From NCBI RefSeq assembly GCF_001458355.1, contig NZ_CYSA01000010.1:39511-103510 (forward strand): 64,000 nucleotides of DNA, in the 5' to 3' direction. The notes under the pieces were generated by a model. The model searched no databases. It saw only the letters and a list, made by a program, of their open reading frames with translations, and had not been told where the DNA came from. This stretch comes from Thalassovita gelatinovora. Lineage in GTDB: Bacteria > Pseudomonadota > Alphaproteobacteria > Rhodobacterales > Rhodobacteraceae. Positions 36,226 to 44,556 of this stretch are shown in pieces (positions within the stretch are counted from its first letter, which is position 1; every line of letters begins with the position of its first letter). The position numbers and the translations under genes were made by a program.

Positions 36226-36310
36226 TGATCCCTCCGGTGCCAGGCGAAAACATGGGAACAGAATAAGAACGTCTCTTTATCTCGCCCGCTGCCCACGCTA
36301 GATTGCCGGC

Positions 36311-38731
36311 ATGAGCAGTTTCGACGAAAATGACGCCTTTGAAGGCGCTTCGCTGTCGGCCCGCGCCATCGCGGCGCGGCCCGCCCCCTATCTGGACGAA
36401 CTGAACCCGGCACAGCGTGCTGCGGTCGAAGCGCTTGATGGGCCGGTGCTGATGTTGGCCGGCGCCGGAACCGGCAAGACCAAGGCGCTGACCGCGCGGA
36501 TCGTGCATCTGCTCAATACCGGCCGGGCACAGCCCAATGAAATCCTTTCCGTCACCTTCACCAACAAGGCGGCGCGCGAAATGAAGGATCGGGTCGGTCG
36601 GATGTTGGGGCAGGCGGTCGAAGGCATGCCGTGGCTTGGCACCTTTCACGCCATCTGCGTCAAGCTGCTGCGCCGTCATGCCGAACTGGTGGGGTTGAAA
36701 TCCAATTTCACCATTCTGGACACCGACGATCAGATCCGGCTGTTGAAACAACTGATCGCGGCCAATAATATCGACGACAAACGCTGGCCCGCGCGCCAGC
36801 TTGCCGGCATCATTGATCATTGGAAAAACCGCGCCTGGACCCCGGCCCAGGTGCCCGGCTCCGAAGCCGGGGCGTTCAACAACCGCGGCACCGAACTTTA
36901 CGATCAGTATCAGACCCGCCTGCGCGAATTGAACGCGGTGGATTTCGGCGATCTGTTGCTGCATGTGGTGACGATCTTTCAGACCCACGAAGACGTGCTG
37001 GCGCAATATCGGCGTTGGTTCAAATATATCCTGGTGGACGAATACCAGGATACCAACGTGGCGCAGTATCTTTGGCTGCGGCTGCTGGCAGGCGAACATA
37101 AGAATATCTGCTGCGTCGGTGATGACGATCAGTCGATCTATGGCTGGCGCGGTGCCGAAGTGGGCAATATCCTGCGGTTTGAAGCGGATTTTCCCGGCGC
37201 GCAAGTGGTGCGTCTGGAACAGAATTACCGGTCCACCCCGCATATTCTGGCCGCCGCTTCGGGCGTGATCGCGGGCAATGAAGACCGTCTTGGCAAAACC
37301 CTGTGGACCGAGGCCGAAAGCGGCGAAAAGCTACGCCTGATCGGCCATTGGGACGGCGAAGAAGAAGCCCGCTGGATCGGCGAGGAAATCGAAGCCCTGC
37401 AACGCGGCACCCGGAGGCTGCCCCCGTTCGATCTGGATCAGATCGCCATTCTGGTCCGCGCCAGCCACCAGATGCGCGCTTTCGAGGACCGCTTTTTGAC
37501 CATCGGCCTGCCTTACCGCGTCATTGGTGGTCCGCGCTTTTACGAACGGTTGGAAAGCCGTGATGCCATGGCCTATTTCCGGGTGGTGGTCAGCCCGGAC
37601 GACGATCTTGCGTTTGAACGGATCGTCAACACGCCCAAACGTGGCCTTGGCGACAAGGCGCAACAAACCATTCAGGGCATTGCCCGCGCCAACGGCGTCA
37701 GCCTGGTCGATGGGGCGCGGATCGCCTTGGCGAATGGCGATATCAAGGGCAAGGGCGGTGCGGCCCTGCGGCAACTGGTTGATGATCTGGCCCGTTGGCA
37801 CGACTTGACCCGCGGTCCGCTGCTGGCGTTTGATGAAGACGATACCGCGGTGATTGACGACGGTCCCGCGCCGCAACCACGTTTCGGCGATCCCGATCTC
37901 AACCATGTCGAACTGGCGCAGATCATTCTGGACGAATCCGGCTATACCGCGATGTGGCAGAACGACAAATCGCCCGAAGCACCGGGCCGGCTGGAAAACC
38001 TCAAGGAACTGGTCAAGGCGTTGGAACAGTTCGACAACCTGTCGGGGTTTCTGGAACATGTTGCGTTGATCATGGACAATGCACAGGGCGATGACGGTGC
38101 CAAAGTGTCGATCATGACGCTTCATGCTGCCAAGGGGCTGGAATTTCCCGTCGTGTTTCTGCCCGGCTGGGAAGACGGGTTATTCCCGTCGCAACGCTCG
38201 ATGGATGAAACCGGGCTTAAGGGGTTGGAAGAAGAACGCCGCTTGGCCTATGTCGGCATCACCCGGGCCGAACAACTGTGCACCATTTCCTTTGCTGGTA
38301 ATCGCCGTGTGTTCGGTCAGTGGCAATCGCAACTGCCGTCGCGCTTTATCGACGAATTGCCCGAAGACCATGTCGAAGTTCTCACCCCGCCGGGTCTTTA
38401 TGGTGGTGGCTATGGTGCGGCATCCCCGATGCAATCGGGGTTGGAAACCCGCGCCTCCGAAGCCAATGTTTATAATTCCCCTGGCTGGAAACGGATGCAG
38501 GACCGCAGCAGCGCCCGGCCGCAGAGCCAATCGCGCGAAAGCCGCAACACTGTGATCGACCTAAAAGCGGTCAGCGCCTACACCGTGGGGGATCGGGTGT
38601 TCCATCAGAAATTCGGCTATGGCGCGGTTCTGGGGATCGAAGGTGACAAGCTTGAAATCGATTTCGACAAGGCCGGGATCAAGAAGGTCGTGGCGCGGTT
38701 TATCACCGGTGCTGACGACGTGCCGTTTTAA
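36311..38731 (+). CDS. uvrD: UvrD/PcrA-type superfamily 1 DNA helicase
   Basis: An 806-residue ATP-dependent 3'-5' helicase. Motif I is AGAGTGKTKAL, motif II LVDEYQDTN, motif III GDDDQSIYGWRGA, and motif VI VGITRAEQL. The C-terminal about 60 residues (VGDRVFHQKFGYGAVLGIEG) form the short RNA-polymerase-interacting Tudor-like tail of PcrA/UvrD. The ATG at 36311 gives a family-like start. It acts in nucleotide excision or mismatch repair and in clearing nucleoprotein. It is a single gene, convergent with the sRNA array. Confidence 0.96.
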   Translation: MSSFDENDAFEGASLSARAIAARPAPYLDELNPAQRAAVEALDGPVLMLAGAGTGKTKALTARIVHLLNTGRAQPNEILSVTFTNKAAREMKDRVGRMLGQAVEGMPWLGTFHAICVKLLRRHAELVGLKSNFTILDTDDQIRLLKQLIAANNIDDKRWPARQLAGIIDHWKNRAWTPAQVPGSEAGAFNNRGTELYDQYQTRLRELNAVDFGDLLLHVVTIFQTHEDVLAQYRRWFKYILVDEYQDTNVAQYLWLRLLAGEHKNICCVGDDDQSIYGWRGAEVGNILRFEADFPGAQVVRLEQNYRSTPHILAAASGVIAGNEDRLGKTLWTEAESGEKLRLIGHWDGEEEARWIGEEIEALQRGTRRLPPFDLDQIAILVRASHQMRAFEDRFLTIGLPYRVIGGPRFYERLESRDAMAYFRVVVSPDDDLAFERIVNTPKRGLGDKAQQTIQGIARANGVSLVDGARIALANGDIKGKGGAALRQLVDDLARWHDLTRGPLLAFDEDDTAVIDDGPAPQPRFGDPDLNHVELAQIILDESGYTAMWQNDKSPEAPGRLENLKELVKALEQFDNLSGFLEHVALIMDNAQGDDGAKVSIMTLHAAKGLEFPVVFLPGWEDGLFPSQRSMDETGLKGLEEERRLAYVGITRAEQLCTISFAGNRRVFGQWQSQLPSRFIDELPEDHVEVLTPPGLYGGGYGAASPMQSGLETRASEANVYNSPGWKRMQDRSSARPQSQSRESRNTVIDLKAVSAYTVGDRVFHQKFGYGAVLGIEGDKLEIDFDKAGIKKVVARFITGADDVPF

Positions 38732-38910
38732 GGCTCGATAATCTAAAAACCTGTCAGACCCAGCCCGGACCAGGCCGACGTCTCGAAACATCCGCCTGCG
38801 ATCTGCCCGCTGACGTTCTGGCGCGCATCCGCGCCGCGATCGGTGCTGTTCAAATTTGGTGGGCAGATATGGCCAGTTTGGTCCCGGCCTGCATTTCCAG
38901 CTTTCCAGAC
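38732..38910. other. Non-coding gap between uvrD and the sRNA array
   Basis: About 180 bp between the uvrD stop and the terminator of the minus-strand sRNA array. I see no credible gene or clear hairpin in it. Confidence 0.5.
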
Positions 38911-38996
38911 ATAAAAAAACGGCGATGCCCAGGGAGGAGGAGAGGACATCGCCGTCTTTGTTCCGGTGACCTTAGGGAGGAGGAAAGGTCACCGTA
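38911..38996 (-). ncRNA. CcsR-like sRNA 5 with terminator hairpin
   Basis: Hairpins CGGTGACCTT/AAGGTCACCG (38964-38994) and CGGCGATG/CATCGCCG (38920-38954). The last is followed on the minus strand by seven T residues (A-run at 38913-38919), so the final anti-SD hairpin doubles as the Rho-independent terminator of the whole unit. Confidence 0.8.
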
Positions 38997-39007
38997 TCTG
39001 GCGTCAG

Positions 39008-39094
39008 GCGCGGCGATCCCCAGGGAGGAGGAGAGGAGACCGCCGCTCTTGACAACGATCAGGACCTAGGGAGGAGGAGAAGGCCCCGTCGTAT
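39008..39094 (-). ncRNA. CcsR-like sRNA 4
   Basis: Near-identical copy of sRNA 3 (hairpins at about 39055-39092 and 39010-39046). One arm base change, AGGTCC to AGGCCC, slightly weakens its first stem. Confidence 0.75.
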
Positions 39095-39107
39095 TCTGTG
39101 GTGTCAG

Positions 39108-39194
39108 GCGCGGCGATCCCCAGGGAGGAGGAGAGGAGACCGCCGCTCTTGACAACGATCAGGACCTAGGGAGGAGGAGAAGGTCCCGTCGTAT
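39108..39194 (-). ncRNA. CcsR-like sRNA 3
   Basis: Two hairpins, GGACCT/AGGTCC (39162-39186) and the GCGGCG/CGCCGC-armed one (39110-39146), each with the CCTCCTCCC loop. Its 100-bp unit (39106-39205) differs from the next unit (39006-39105) at only three positions. Confidence 0.75.
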
Positions 39195-39207
39195 TCTGTA
39201 GCGTCAG

Positions 39208-39288
39208 GCGCGGCGATCCCCAGGGAGGAGGAGAGGGGACCGCCACTCTTGACAACGAAACCTCAGGGAGGAGGAGAGAGGTTTCGCA
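39208..39288 (-). ncRNA. CcsR-like sRNA 2
   Basis: Contains the perfect 9-bp hairpin CGAAACCTC/GAGGTTTCG (39256-39286) and a hairpin with GCGGCG-type arms (39210-39246). It is separated from sRNA 1 by a small loop-less hairpin GGACC/GGTCC at 39296-39309, which has no anti-SD loop. Confidence 0.75.
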
Positions 39289-39319
39289 TCTGGTTGGACC
39301 ATTTGGTCCGAATTAGGTG

Positions 39320-39394
39320 CGACGACATCAGGGAGGAGGAAGATGTCGCCGCCGTTTAACAGAAGCCCCAGGGAGGAGGAGAGGAGCTTCTGAA
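39320..39394 (-). ncRNA. CcsR-like sRNA 1 (nearest DUF1127)
   Basis: Contains the hairpins with arms CAGAAGC/GCTTCTG (39360-39392) and CGACATC/GATGTCG (39323-39348), each with the CCTCCTCCC loop. Ends are approximate, inferred from the hairpin bases; processing sites are not visible. Confidence 0.75.
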
Positions 39395-39402
39395 CCGTAA
39401 AA

Positions 39403-39621
39403 TCAGTGCCCGTCGTAGGCGTGTTCCCATGCCACCGACCGAAGTTGCGCCCGGCACAGGCCCATGTCGCGAAGATCACGGTCGCCCAGTGCGGTCAGTT
39501 CATTCAGTGTCGCGCGGTAAGTCTTGTAGCGGGCATAACGTGCGCCCACTTCAGTGAAGAAGCCGGCAGCGCGATCAACAATCCCGCTGTGTTCTGTGCG
39601 GATATCGGATGCAGTAGCCAT
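39403..39621 (-). CDS. DUF1127 small protein (CcaF1-like), host gene of the sRNA array
   Basis: A 72-residue basic protein ending in LGDRDLRDMGLCRAQLRSVA, the conserved arginine-rich motif of DUF1127. In Rhodobacter sphaeroides the homologous protein CcaF1 is an RNA-binding protein encoded directly upstream of the CcsR RNAs, cotranscribed under alternative heat-shock-type sigma factors. Here the stop is about 10 nt before the first sRNA hairpin. The start at 39621 has only a weak purine-rich ribosome binding site (GAGAGAATAAAAA). No promoter was assigned with confidence. Confidence 0.88.
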   Translation of the reverse strand: MATASDIRTEHSGIVDRAAGFFTEVGARYARYKTYRATLNELTALGDRDLRDMGLCRAQLRSVAWEHAYDGH

Positions 39622-39928
39622 TTTTTATTCTCTCGCTTGTTGTTGCTTGAGGCGTGTTGTGTTCGTTTCGTTGAACCTAATTTGGGGCTTTTGCTGCAAC
39701 TGCACAATGACCGATGCTGCATTGCAGCTATGCGCGAAATGCATATGAAGTGCTGACCTATTTACCCGGCGTTAGCTGCAGTTTGCACAGAACGTGGGCA
39801 TAAGGTGTAAATGCTCTACAACTTTCGTAGCGTCTTTCGTAACATTCGCGTTAGCGGGCTTGCGCCCGGGGCTTGCCCTCACCGCAAAAACGACCATTTA
39901 TTGCGACGAATCAAAAAAGGAGGCTGCC
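39622..39928. other. Divergent promoter region between DUF1127 and mrp
   Basis: About 307 bp that must hold promoters for both genes. AT-rich at 39640-39740. By homology an RpoH-type promoter is expected for the DUF1127/sRNA unit, but I could not identify the boxes. The mrp ribosome binding site AAAGGAGGCTGCC lies at the right end. Confidence 0.5.
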
Positions 39929-40999
39929 ATGGCTGTGACCCGAGCAGACGTTGAAACGGCGCTGGAACGAATCGAAATCCCCGGCGGCGGCAATCTGATC
40001 AGCCGCGACATGGTGCGGGCCTTGCATATTGAGGATGGCAAAGTCCGCTTCGTGATCGAAGCGCCCAGCCCCGACGCCGCGCGCGCGATGGAACCACTGC
40101 GCGCTGCGGCCGAACGCTGTGTTGCCGCGCTTGCGGGGGTGTCTTCGGTCAGCGTGGCGCTGACCGCGCATGGCCCGTCGGAACAAAAACCGGCCCCCAG
40201 CCTGAAAGTCGGCGGTCATCCCAAACCGCAGGCCGAACCGCTGAAACCGGCCGGTGTCGACCGTATCCTTGTGGTCGGGTCGGGCAAGGGCGGGGTGGGC
40301 AAATCCACCGTGTCGTCGAACCTTGCCGTGGCATTGGCCAAACAGGGTCGCAAGGTGGGGCTGCTGGATGCGGATATATACGGTCCCAGCCAACCGCGCA
40401 TGATGGGGGTCAGCAAACGCCCCGCCAGCCCGGACGGCAAAACCATTGAACCGCTGCACGCCCACGGCGTCACCCTGATGTCGATCGGGTTGATGATGGA
40501 CCCGGACAAGGCGGTGGTCTGGCGTGGCCCGATGTTGATGGGGGCGCTACAGCAGATGCTGGGACAGGTGAATTGGGGCGAACTGGACGTGCTGATCGTC
40601 GACCTGCCGCCCGGAACCGGCGATGTGCAACTGACCCTGTGTCAGCGCGCGGTGCTGACCGGGGCCATCATTGTGTCGACGCCGCAGGATGTCGCGCTGT
40701 TGGATGCGCGCAAAGCCATCGACATGTTCAATACGTTGAAAACCCCGATCTTGGGGATGATCGAAAACATGTCTTCGTTCCATTGTCCCAATTGCGGCCA
40801 TGAAACGCATATCTTCGGGCATGGCGGCGTCGCAGCCGAAGCTGAAAAGCTGGGCGTGCCGTTGCTGGCGCAATTGCCGATTGACCTCGAAACCCGGTTG
40901 GCAGGCGATGGCGGGGCGCCGGTGGCCACCGGCGAAGGCCCGGTGGCCGAAGCCTATGCTCAACTCGCTGACCGTCTGGTCAAGGGTGGCATGGCCTAG
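39929..40999 (+). CDS. apbC: Mrp/NBP35-family iron-sulfur cluster carrier
   Basis: A 356-residue protein. An N-terminal MIP18/DUF59-like segment (residues 1-85) is followed by a deviant Walker A GKGGVGKST, DADIYGPSQPRM, LIVDLPPGTGDVQL and the cluster-binding CxxC in FHCPNCGHETHIFGHGG. It binds and transfers Fe-S clusters in the cytoplasm with ATP hydrolysis. The ATG at 39929 follows a near-perfect AAGGAGG. It is alone, convergent with a DEAD-box helicase. Confidence 0.95.
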   Translation: MAVTRADVETALERIEIPGGGNLISRDMVRALHIEDGKVRFVIEAPSPDAARAMEPLRAAAERCVAALAGVSSVSVALTAHGPSEQKPAPSLKVGGHPKPQAEPLKPAGVDRILVVGSGKGGVGKSTVSSNLAVALAKQGRKVGLLDADIYGPSQPRMMGVSKRPASPDGKTIEPLHAHGVTLMSIGLMMDPDKAVVWRGPMLMGALQQMLGQVNWGELDVLIVDLPPGTGDVQLTLCQRAVLTGAIIVSTPQDVALLDARKAIDMFNTLKTPILGMIENMSSFHCPNCGHETHIFGHGGVAAEAEKLGVPLLAQLPIDLETRLAGDGGAPVATGEGPVAEAYAQLADRLVKGGMA

Positions 41000-41054
41000 G
41001 GCAAATGTTTTCGCCTTGCCGCCGACCGGCCCAAAAGGCTGATCGCAAAACGAC

Positions 41055-41090
41055 AAGGGCCGCGCTTATCCAATGATAAGCGCGGCCCTT
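41055..41090. terminator. Long perfect hairpin terminator between convergent genes
   Basis: A 16-bp perfect stem (AAGGGCCGCGCTTATC / GATAAGCGCGGCCCTT) with a CAAT loop sits between the stops of mrp and the DEAD-box helicase and can serve both. Confidence 0.85.
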
Positions 41091-41122
41091 GATATATTTG
41101 CAAACCGGTTGGCGGTCGGTGG

Positions 41123-43150
41123 TTATTTCCTCCGTTTCGGCGTCGCGTTGGGGCCGCGATCCGGGCCTGCTGACTTATGGCGCGGTTTGGGCTTGCCCAT
41201 GCGTTCCGACGTTTTTGAAGCTCCGGCTTTATATTTGGACGCGGCACTTTTGCGCGGTGCCTTTCCGTCAGGCGCGGGTTTGTCCCACTTCTTCTTGGCA
41301 CGCGGTTTGTCCGTGCTGTCCGGGCCGCCATCCTTGGGTTTGAACTTGTCCTTGCGCGGTCCTGCCGCACTGTGAACAGCGTCATCACGCTTCTTATAGT
41401 CGTCGCGCTTCTTGAAATCGTCCCGTTTCTTGAAACCGTCGGGCTTTGCGCCGTCTTCGCGCTTTTTATACGGCTTGGATTTCGGGGCACCGCCTTCGGG
41501 CTTGTCCCAGACGCGTTTGGATTGCGGCGGCCGGGGCGCGGAGCGCGCGCCCAGTTCCGGGGCAGAGGCCAAGACCGTGACCTGAATGCCTTGTTCCAGC
41601 GTCGCGTCTGCGCCGATCCGGGTCATGAACGTGTCACGGGCCGGGGCTTTCATTTCGACAAAAGTCTGTTGGTCCTGAATACGGATCGCGCCGATCGAAT
41701 CTTTTTCGATACCGCCGGAACGCAGCAGCATCGGCAAAAGCCAACGCGCTTCGGCCTTGGCGTCATGCCCGATCGACAGGCTGATCCATGCCGAAGGTCC
41801 AAATGGGGTGCGGTCGCGCTTTTCCGGCTTGGCCATGGACAGGTCCAGGTCTTCGGGGGCGGAATGGCGGGTTTCGTACAGCGCCAGATAGGCCTTGGCC
41901 AACTGTTCGGGGCTGAAGGTTTCGGTCAGGGTTTCGATGAAATCAGCCTGCGTTTCGGGCGCGGGATCGGTCCAGACCGGATCGGCCAGCATCCGTTCGC
42001 GGTCCTTGCCGCGCACATCGTCCGCCGATGGCGGCGGGCCCCATTCGGCGTTCACCTTGGCAAAGCGCAACAACCGCTCGGCCTTGTTCTGGCTGCGATG
42101 GGGCACGATCAACGCCGAAACGCCTTTGCGCCCGGCGCGCCCGGTCCGGCCCGACCGGTGCAGCAGGGTTTCCGATCCGGTTGGCAATTCGGCATGCACC
42201 ACCAAGTCCAGCTTGGGCAGGTCGATGCCGCGGGCGGCCACATCGGTGGCGACGCAGACGCGTGCACGGCCATCGCGCATCGATTGCAGCGCATGGGTGC
42301 GTTCGCTTTGGCTCAATTCACCGGACAGGGCGACAACCTGAAATCCCCGGTTTGACAAACGCGCCGTCAACCGGTTGACCATCGCGCGGGTATTACAGAA
42401 CACGATGGCGTTTTCGGAATCGTAAAAGCGCAGCGCATTGATCACCGCGCCTTCGCTCGATGCCGGGGAAACGGTAAAGGCGCGATAATCGATATCGCTG
42501 TGCTGCGGCGTGGCGGAGGTGGTTTTGACCCGCACCGCGTCTTCGCGCATGAAATTCTTCGACAGCCGTTCGATTTCACGCGGTACGGTGGCCGAAAACA
42601 TCAAGGTGCGGCGGGTTTCGGGGGCAGAGCCCAGAATGAATTCCAGATCTTCGGCAAAGCCCAGATCCAGCATTTCATCGGCTTCGTCCAGAACCACGGC
42701 GCGGATCGCCGACAGGTCGATGCCGCCGCGCTGAATATGGTCGCGCAACCGGCCCGGTGTGCCGACAACGATATGGGCGCCGCGTTCCAGCGCCCGGCGT
42801 TCGGTGCGCATGTCCATGCCGCCCACGCAGGACGCCAGAACCGCTCCGGTCGGGGCATAAAGCCATTCGAATTCGCGCCGCACCTGCAACGCCAATTCCC
42901 GTGTCGGCGCAATGATCAACGCGATAGGGGCGGCGGCATGGGGCAGGCGGTCTTCCCCTTGTAATAGGGTCGGGGCCAGCGCCAGGCCAAAGCCAACGGT
43001 TTTGCCCGATCCGGTCTGAGCTGAAACCAGCAGGTCGTTTTCAGTCAAATCGTCGCGGATCATTTCCTGTTGCACAGGGGTCAGCGTTTCATAGCCACGT
43101 GCGGTCAGCGCCTCGGCCAGCGCGGCAGGGAGAACAGAAGGAAGCGTCAT
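41123..43150 (-). CDS. DEAD-box RNA helicase with DbpA-type RNA-binding domain and lysine-rich tail
   Basis: A 675-residue protein. Q motif TPVQQEM, Walker A AQTGSGKT (residues 44-51), DEAD motif VLDEADEMLD, SAT motif and HRSGRTGRAG are all present. After the helicase core (about 440 residues) a DbpA-like RNA-binding domain follows (WISLSIGHDAKAEARWLLP), then a tail of about 110 residues rich in Lys/Arg with repeated KKRDD units. The start at 43150 (MTLPSVLP) is preferred over a frame extending to 43213. A role in ribosome assembly or cold-shock RNA remodelling is likely. Confidence 0.93.
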   Translation of the reverse strand: MTLPSVLPAALAEALTARGYETLTPVQQEMIRDDLTENDLLVSAQTGSGKTVGFGLALAPTLLQGEDRLPHAAAPIALIIAPTRELALQVRREFEWLYAPTGAVLASCVGGMDMRTERRALERGAHIVVGTPGRLRDHIQRGGIDLSAIRAVVLDEADEMLDLGFAEDLEFILGSAPETRRTLMFSATVPREIERLSKNFMREDAVRVKTTSATPQHSDIDYRAFTVSPASSEGAVINALRFYDSENAIVFCNTRAMVNRLTARLSNRGFQVVALSGELSQSERTHALQSMRDGRARVCVATDVAARGIDLPKLDLVVHAELPTGSETLLHRSGRTGRAGRKGVSALIVPHRSQNKAERLLRFAKVNAEWGPPPSADDVRGKDRERMLADPVWTDPAPETQADFIETLTETFSPEQLAKAYLALYETRHSAPEDLDLSMAKPEKRDRTPFGPSAWISLSIGHDAKAEARWLLPMLLRSGGIEKDSIGAIRIQDQQTFVEMKAPARDTFMTRIGADATLEQGIQVTVLASAPELGARSAPRPPQSKRVWDKPEGGAPKSKPYKKREDGAKPDGFKKRDDFKKRDDYKKRDDAVHSAAGPRKDKFKPKDGGPDSTDKPRAKKKWDKPAPDGKAPRKSAASKYKAGASKTSERMGKPKPRHKSAGPDRGPNATPKRRK

Positions 43151-44049
43151 GTCGGAATAGTTGTCCTCGGCGGTGGCGACAGTCCCGAAGGGTCGGAAAT
43201 GGGCGAACCGCATGTGTAAGCCGTGCCGATTATCCGGTTTTTACGCAAATGAGAAGCGGAAACTTTACTGACGGGCAAAGGATGGTCTCCGCAGGGCGCT
43301 GCCCGATCCCGGCCGCAGGGATCAATGCCCTGCTGATCGCAAATCCGCCGACGATGCAGTGACGGGATGGACCCAAGGGGCAAGCGGGTGAGAAATGGGA
43401 CGGCGTGGCCGTTTTGGGAATTTATGGGAATAATCGAAAAACTTGACCGAATCCGATCCGAATCAATCTCTGAGATCTTGTGAATTTCCCATATTTTTAT
43501 AGTGAATCGCTCACTTGGTTTGTGGTTGCCTGTCAAATATGCTGACGGCGTTGGTCTTTCGGCAACTTTTTTTGGGATATTGTGGAACTTTCTGGCGGTC
43601 TGTTTTTAGAGCTATATGTTGTGTGAATATGTGCTGCTGTGTCTAATTGGGCCAATTTGTGGCTGAAAACAGGCGCATTTCTGACCGCTCAATATACTGC
43701 GATCAGCCTTGATACTAAGAATGTGGGGAAAATTCCTGTTGATTTCCATGAATTCCCATGTCATTCCTAAATCACGAGATGAGGACGGGAAAATCAAGGG
43801 GCAAAAAGACCCCAGGTAAAAACTTAAAGTCAGGTTTCATACAGGCGCCCGCTTTCATCGAAATACAAGAGATCCGGCGCGCGAGCGAGCAGACATCCCC
43901 CCAGGTGGCGCGCGCAGCTGGACACCCCGCAAAGCGGGACGGTGGCGGCGGATTGGGCAGTGGCAGCAGCTCAATCCGCCGTTTCGTTTTTCAGGCTTGC
44001 GGTTCGGTATCAATTCATCTGGGTGGGCAACAAGGGACGGGCCGGGACA
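43151..44049. other. Long non-coding leader upstream of mraZ
   Basis: About 900 bp without a credible gene, including an AT-rich core (43430-43800) unlike the flanking coding DNA. It should hold the division-cluster promoter. TGGGA boxes at 43396, 43415 and 43425 (the last two spaced by 5 nt) resemble MraZ-binding repeats. The inner stretch AATTGGGCCAATT near 43646 is nearly palindromic. Confidence 0.6.
43396..43429 (+). promoter_or_regulatory. Candidate MraZ-box cluster
   Basis: TGGGA occurs at 43396-43400, 43415-43419 and 43425-43429; the last two are separated by exactly 5 nt, as in the TGGGN-N5 repeats bound by MraZ in E. coli. They lie about 620 bp upstream of mraZ, farther than usual, so the link needs testing. 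Confidence 0.4.
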
Positions 44050-44553
44050 GTGGGTCTGAGTTTCAGAGGCGAATTCGACCAGAAGGTTGATGGTAAGGGG
44101 CGGATGTCGATCCCAGCCTCTTTTCGTCGTGTGCTCGAAGATGGCGACCCCGATTTTCCGCAAAGCCCAAGCCCGCGCATAGTGGTGCTGTACGGTCCGC
44201 ATCTCAAAGGCTGTCTTCACGCCTATACGATTGATGCGATGGCCGAAATCGAAGCCGATATCGAAGCTCTGCCGCGCGGTTCAAAACAACGTAAATACGC
44301 CAGCCAGATGATCCTCGGGAAATCCTGGGAAACCGAGATTGACCGGGATGGTCGTATCGTGTTGCCGAAAGAGCGCCGCGAACAGATCGGGCTGGAAGGC
44401 GTCGCCACGATGGCGGCCCGTGGCGATTATTTCGAAATCTGGAATGCCGATACATACACGGCAGAGGAAGACGCTGATCTCAATGAATTCCTTGCCGAAC
44501 AGGACGACGACTTCGATCCGCTGTCACTGCTGGATGGTGCAAAGGGGGCATAA
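44050..44553 (+). CDS. mraZ: MraZ transcriptional regulator of the division/cell-wall cluster
   Basis: A 167-residue protein with two SpoVT-AbrB-like DNA-binding repeats: FRGEFDQKVDGKGRMSIPASF and then WETEIDRDGRIVLPKERREQ. It binds TGGGN repeats and controls its own operon. I start it at the GTG at 44050, where the family-like N-terminus begins; a GGGA purine patch precedes it. It opens the cluster rsmH-ftsL-ftsI-murE-murF-mraY-murD. The next start is 3 nt after its stop. Confidence 0.92.
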   Translation: MGLSFRGEFDQKVDGKGRMSIPASFRRVLEDGDPDFPQSPSPRIVVLYGPHLKGCLHAYTIDAMAEIEADIEALPRGSKQRKYASQMILGKSWETEIDRDGRIVLPKERREQIGLEGVATMAARGDYFEIWNADTYTAEEDADLNEFLAEQDDDFDPLSLLDGAKGA

Positions 44554-44556
44554 CTG

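Larger units (their letters stand above)
38911..39395 (-). ncRNA. CcsR/cuckoo-type sRNA array: ten hairpins with anti-SD loops
   Basis: Ten copies of AGGGAGGAGG on the plus strand (starts 38931, 38974, 39022, 39068, 39122, 39168, 39222, 39265, 39330, 39370) read CCTCCTCCCT in the minus-strand transcript. Each copy is flanked by inverted-repeat arms, so each sits in a hairpin loop; perfect examples are CGGTGACCTT/AAGGTCACCG and CGAAACCTC/GAGGTTTCG. They follow a DUF1127 gene in the same direction. This is the layout of the Rhodobacter sphaeroides CcsR RNAs (CCUCCUCCC-motif stress RNAs, cuckoo family), which carry two such loops each. Ten loops imply five sRNAs. Processing from a shared transcript with the DUF1127 mRNA is expected. 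Confidence 0.9.

Noticed and set aside
38911..39395. The evenly spaced purine repeats first looked like a CRISPR array
   Set aside because: Spacing alternates, the repeat core is only about 10 bp, and each copy sits in its own inverted repeat with different arms. No cas genes are present. The pattern fits anti-SD sRNA hairpins.
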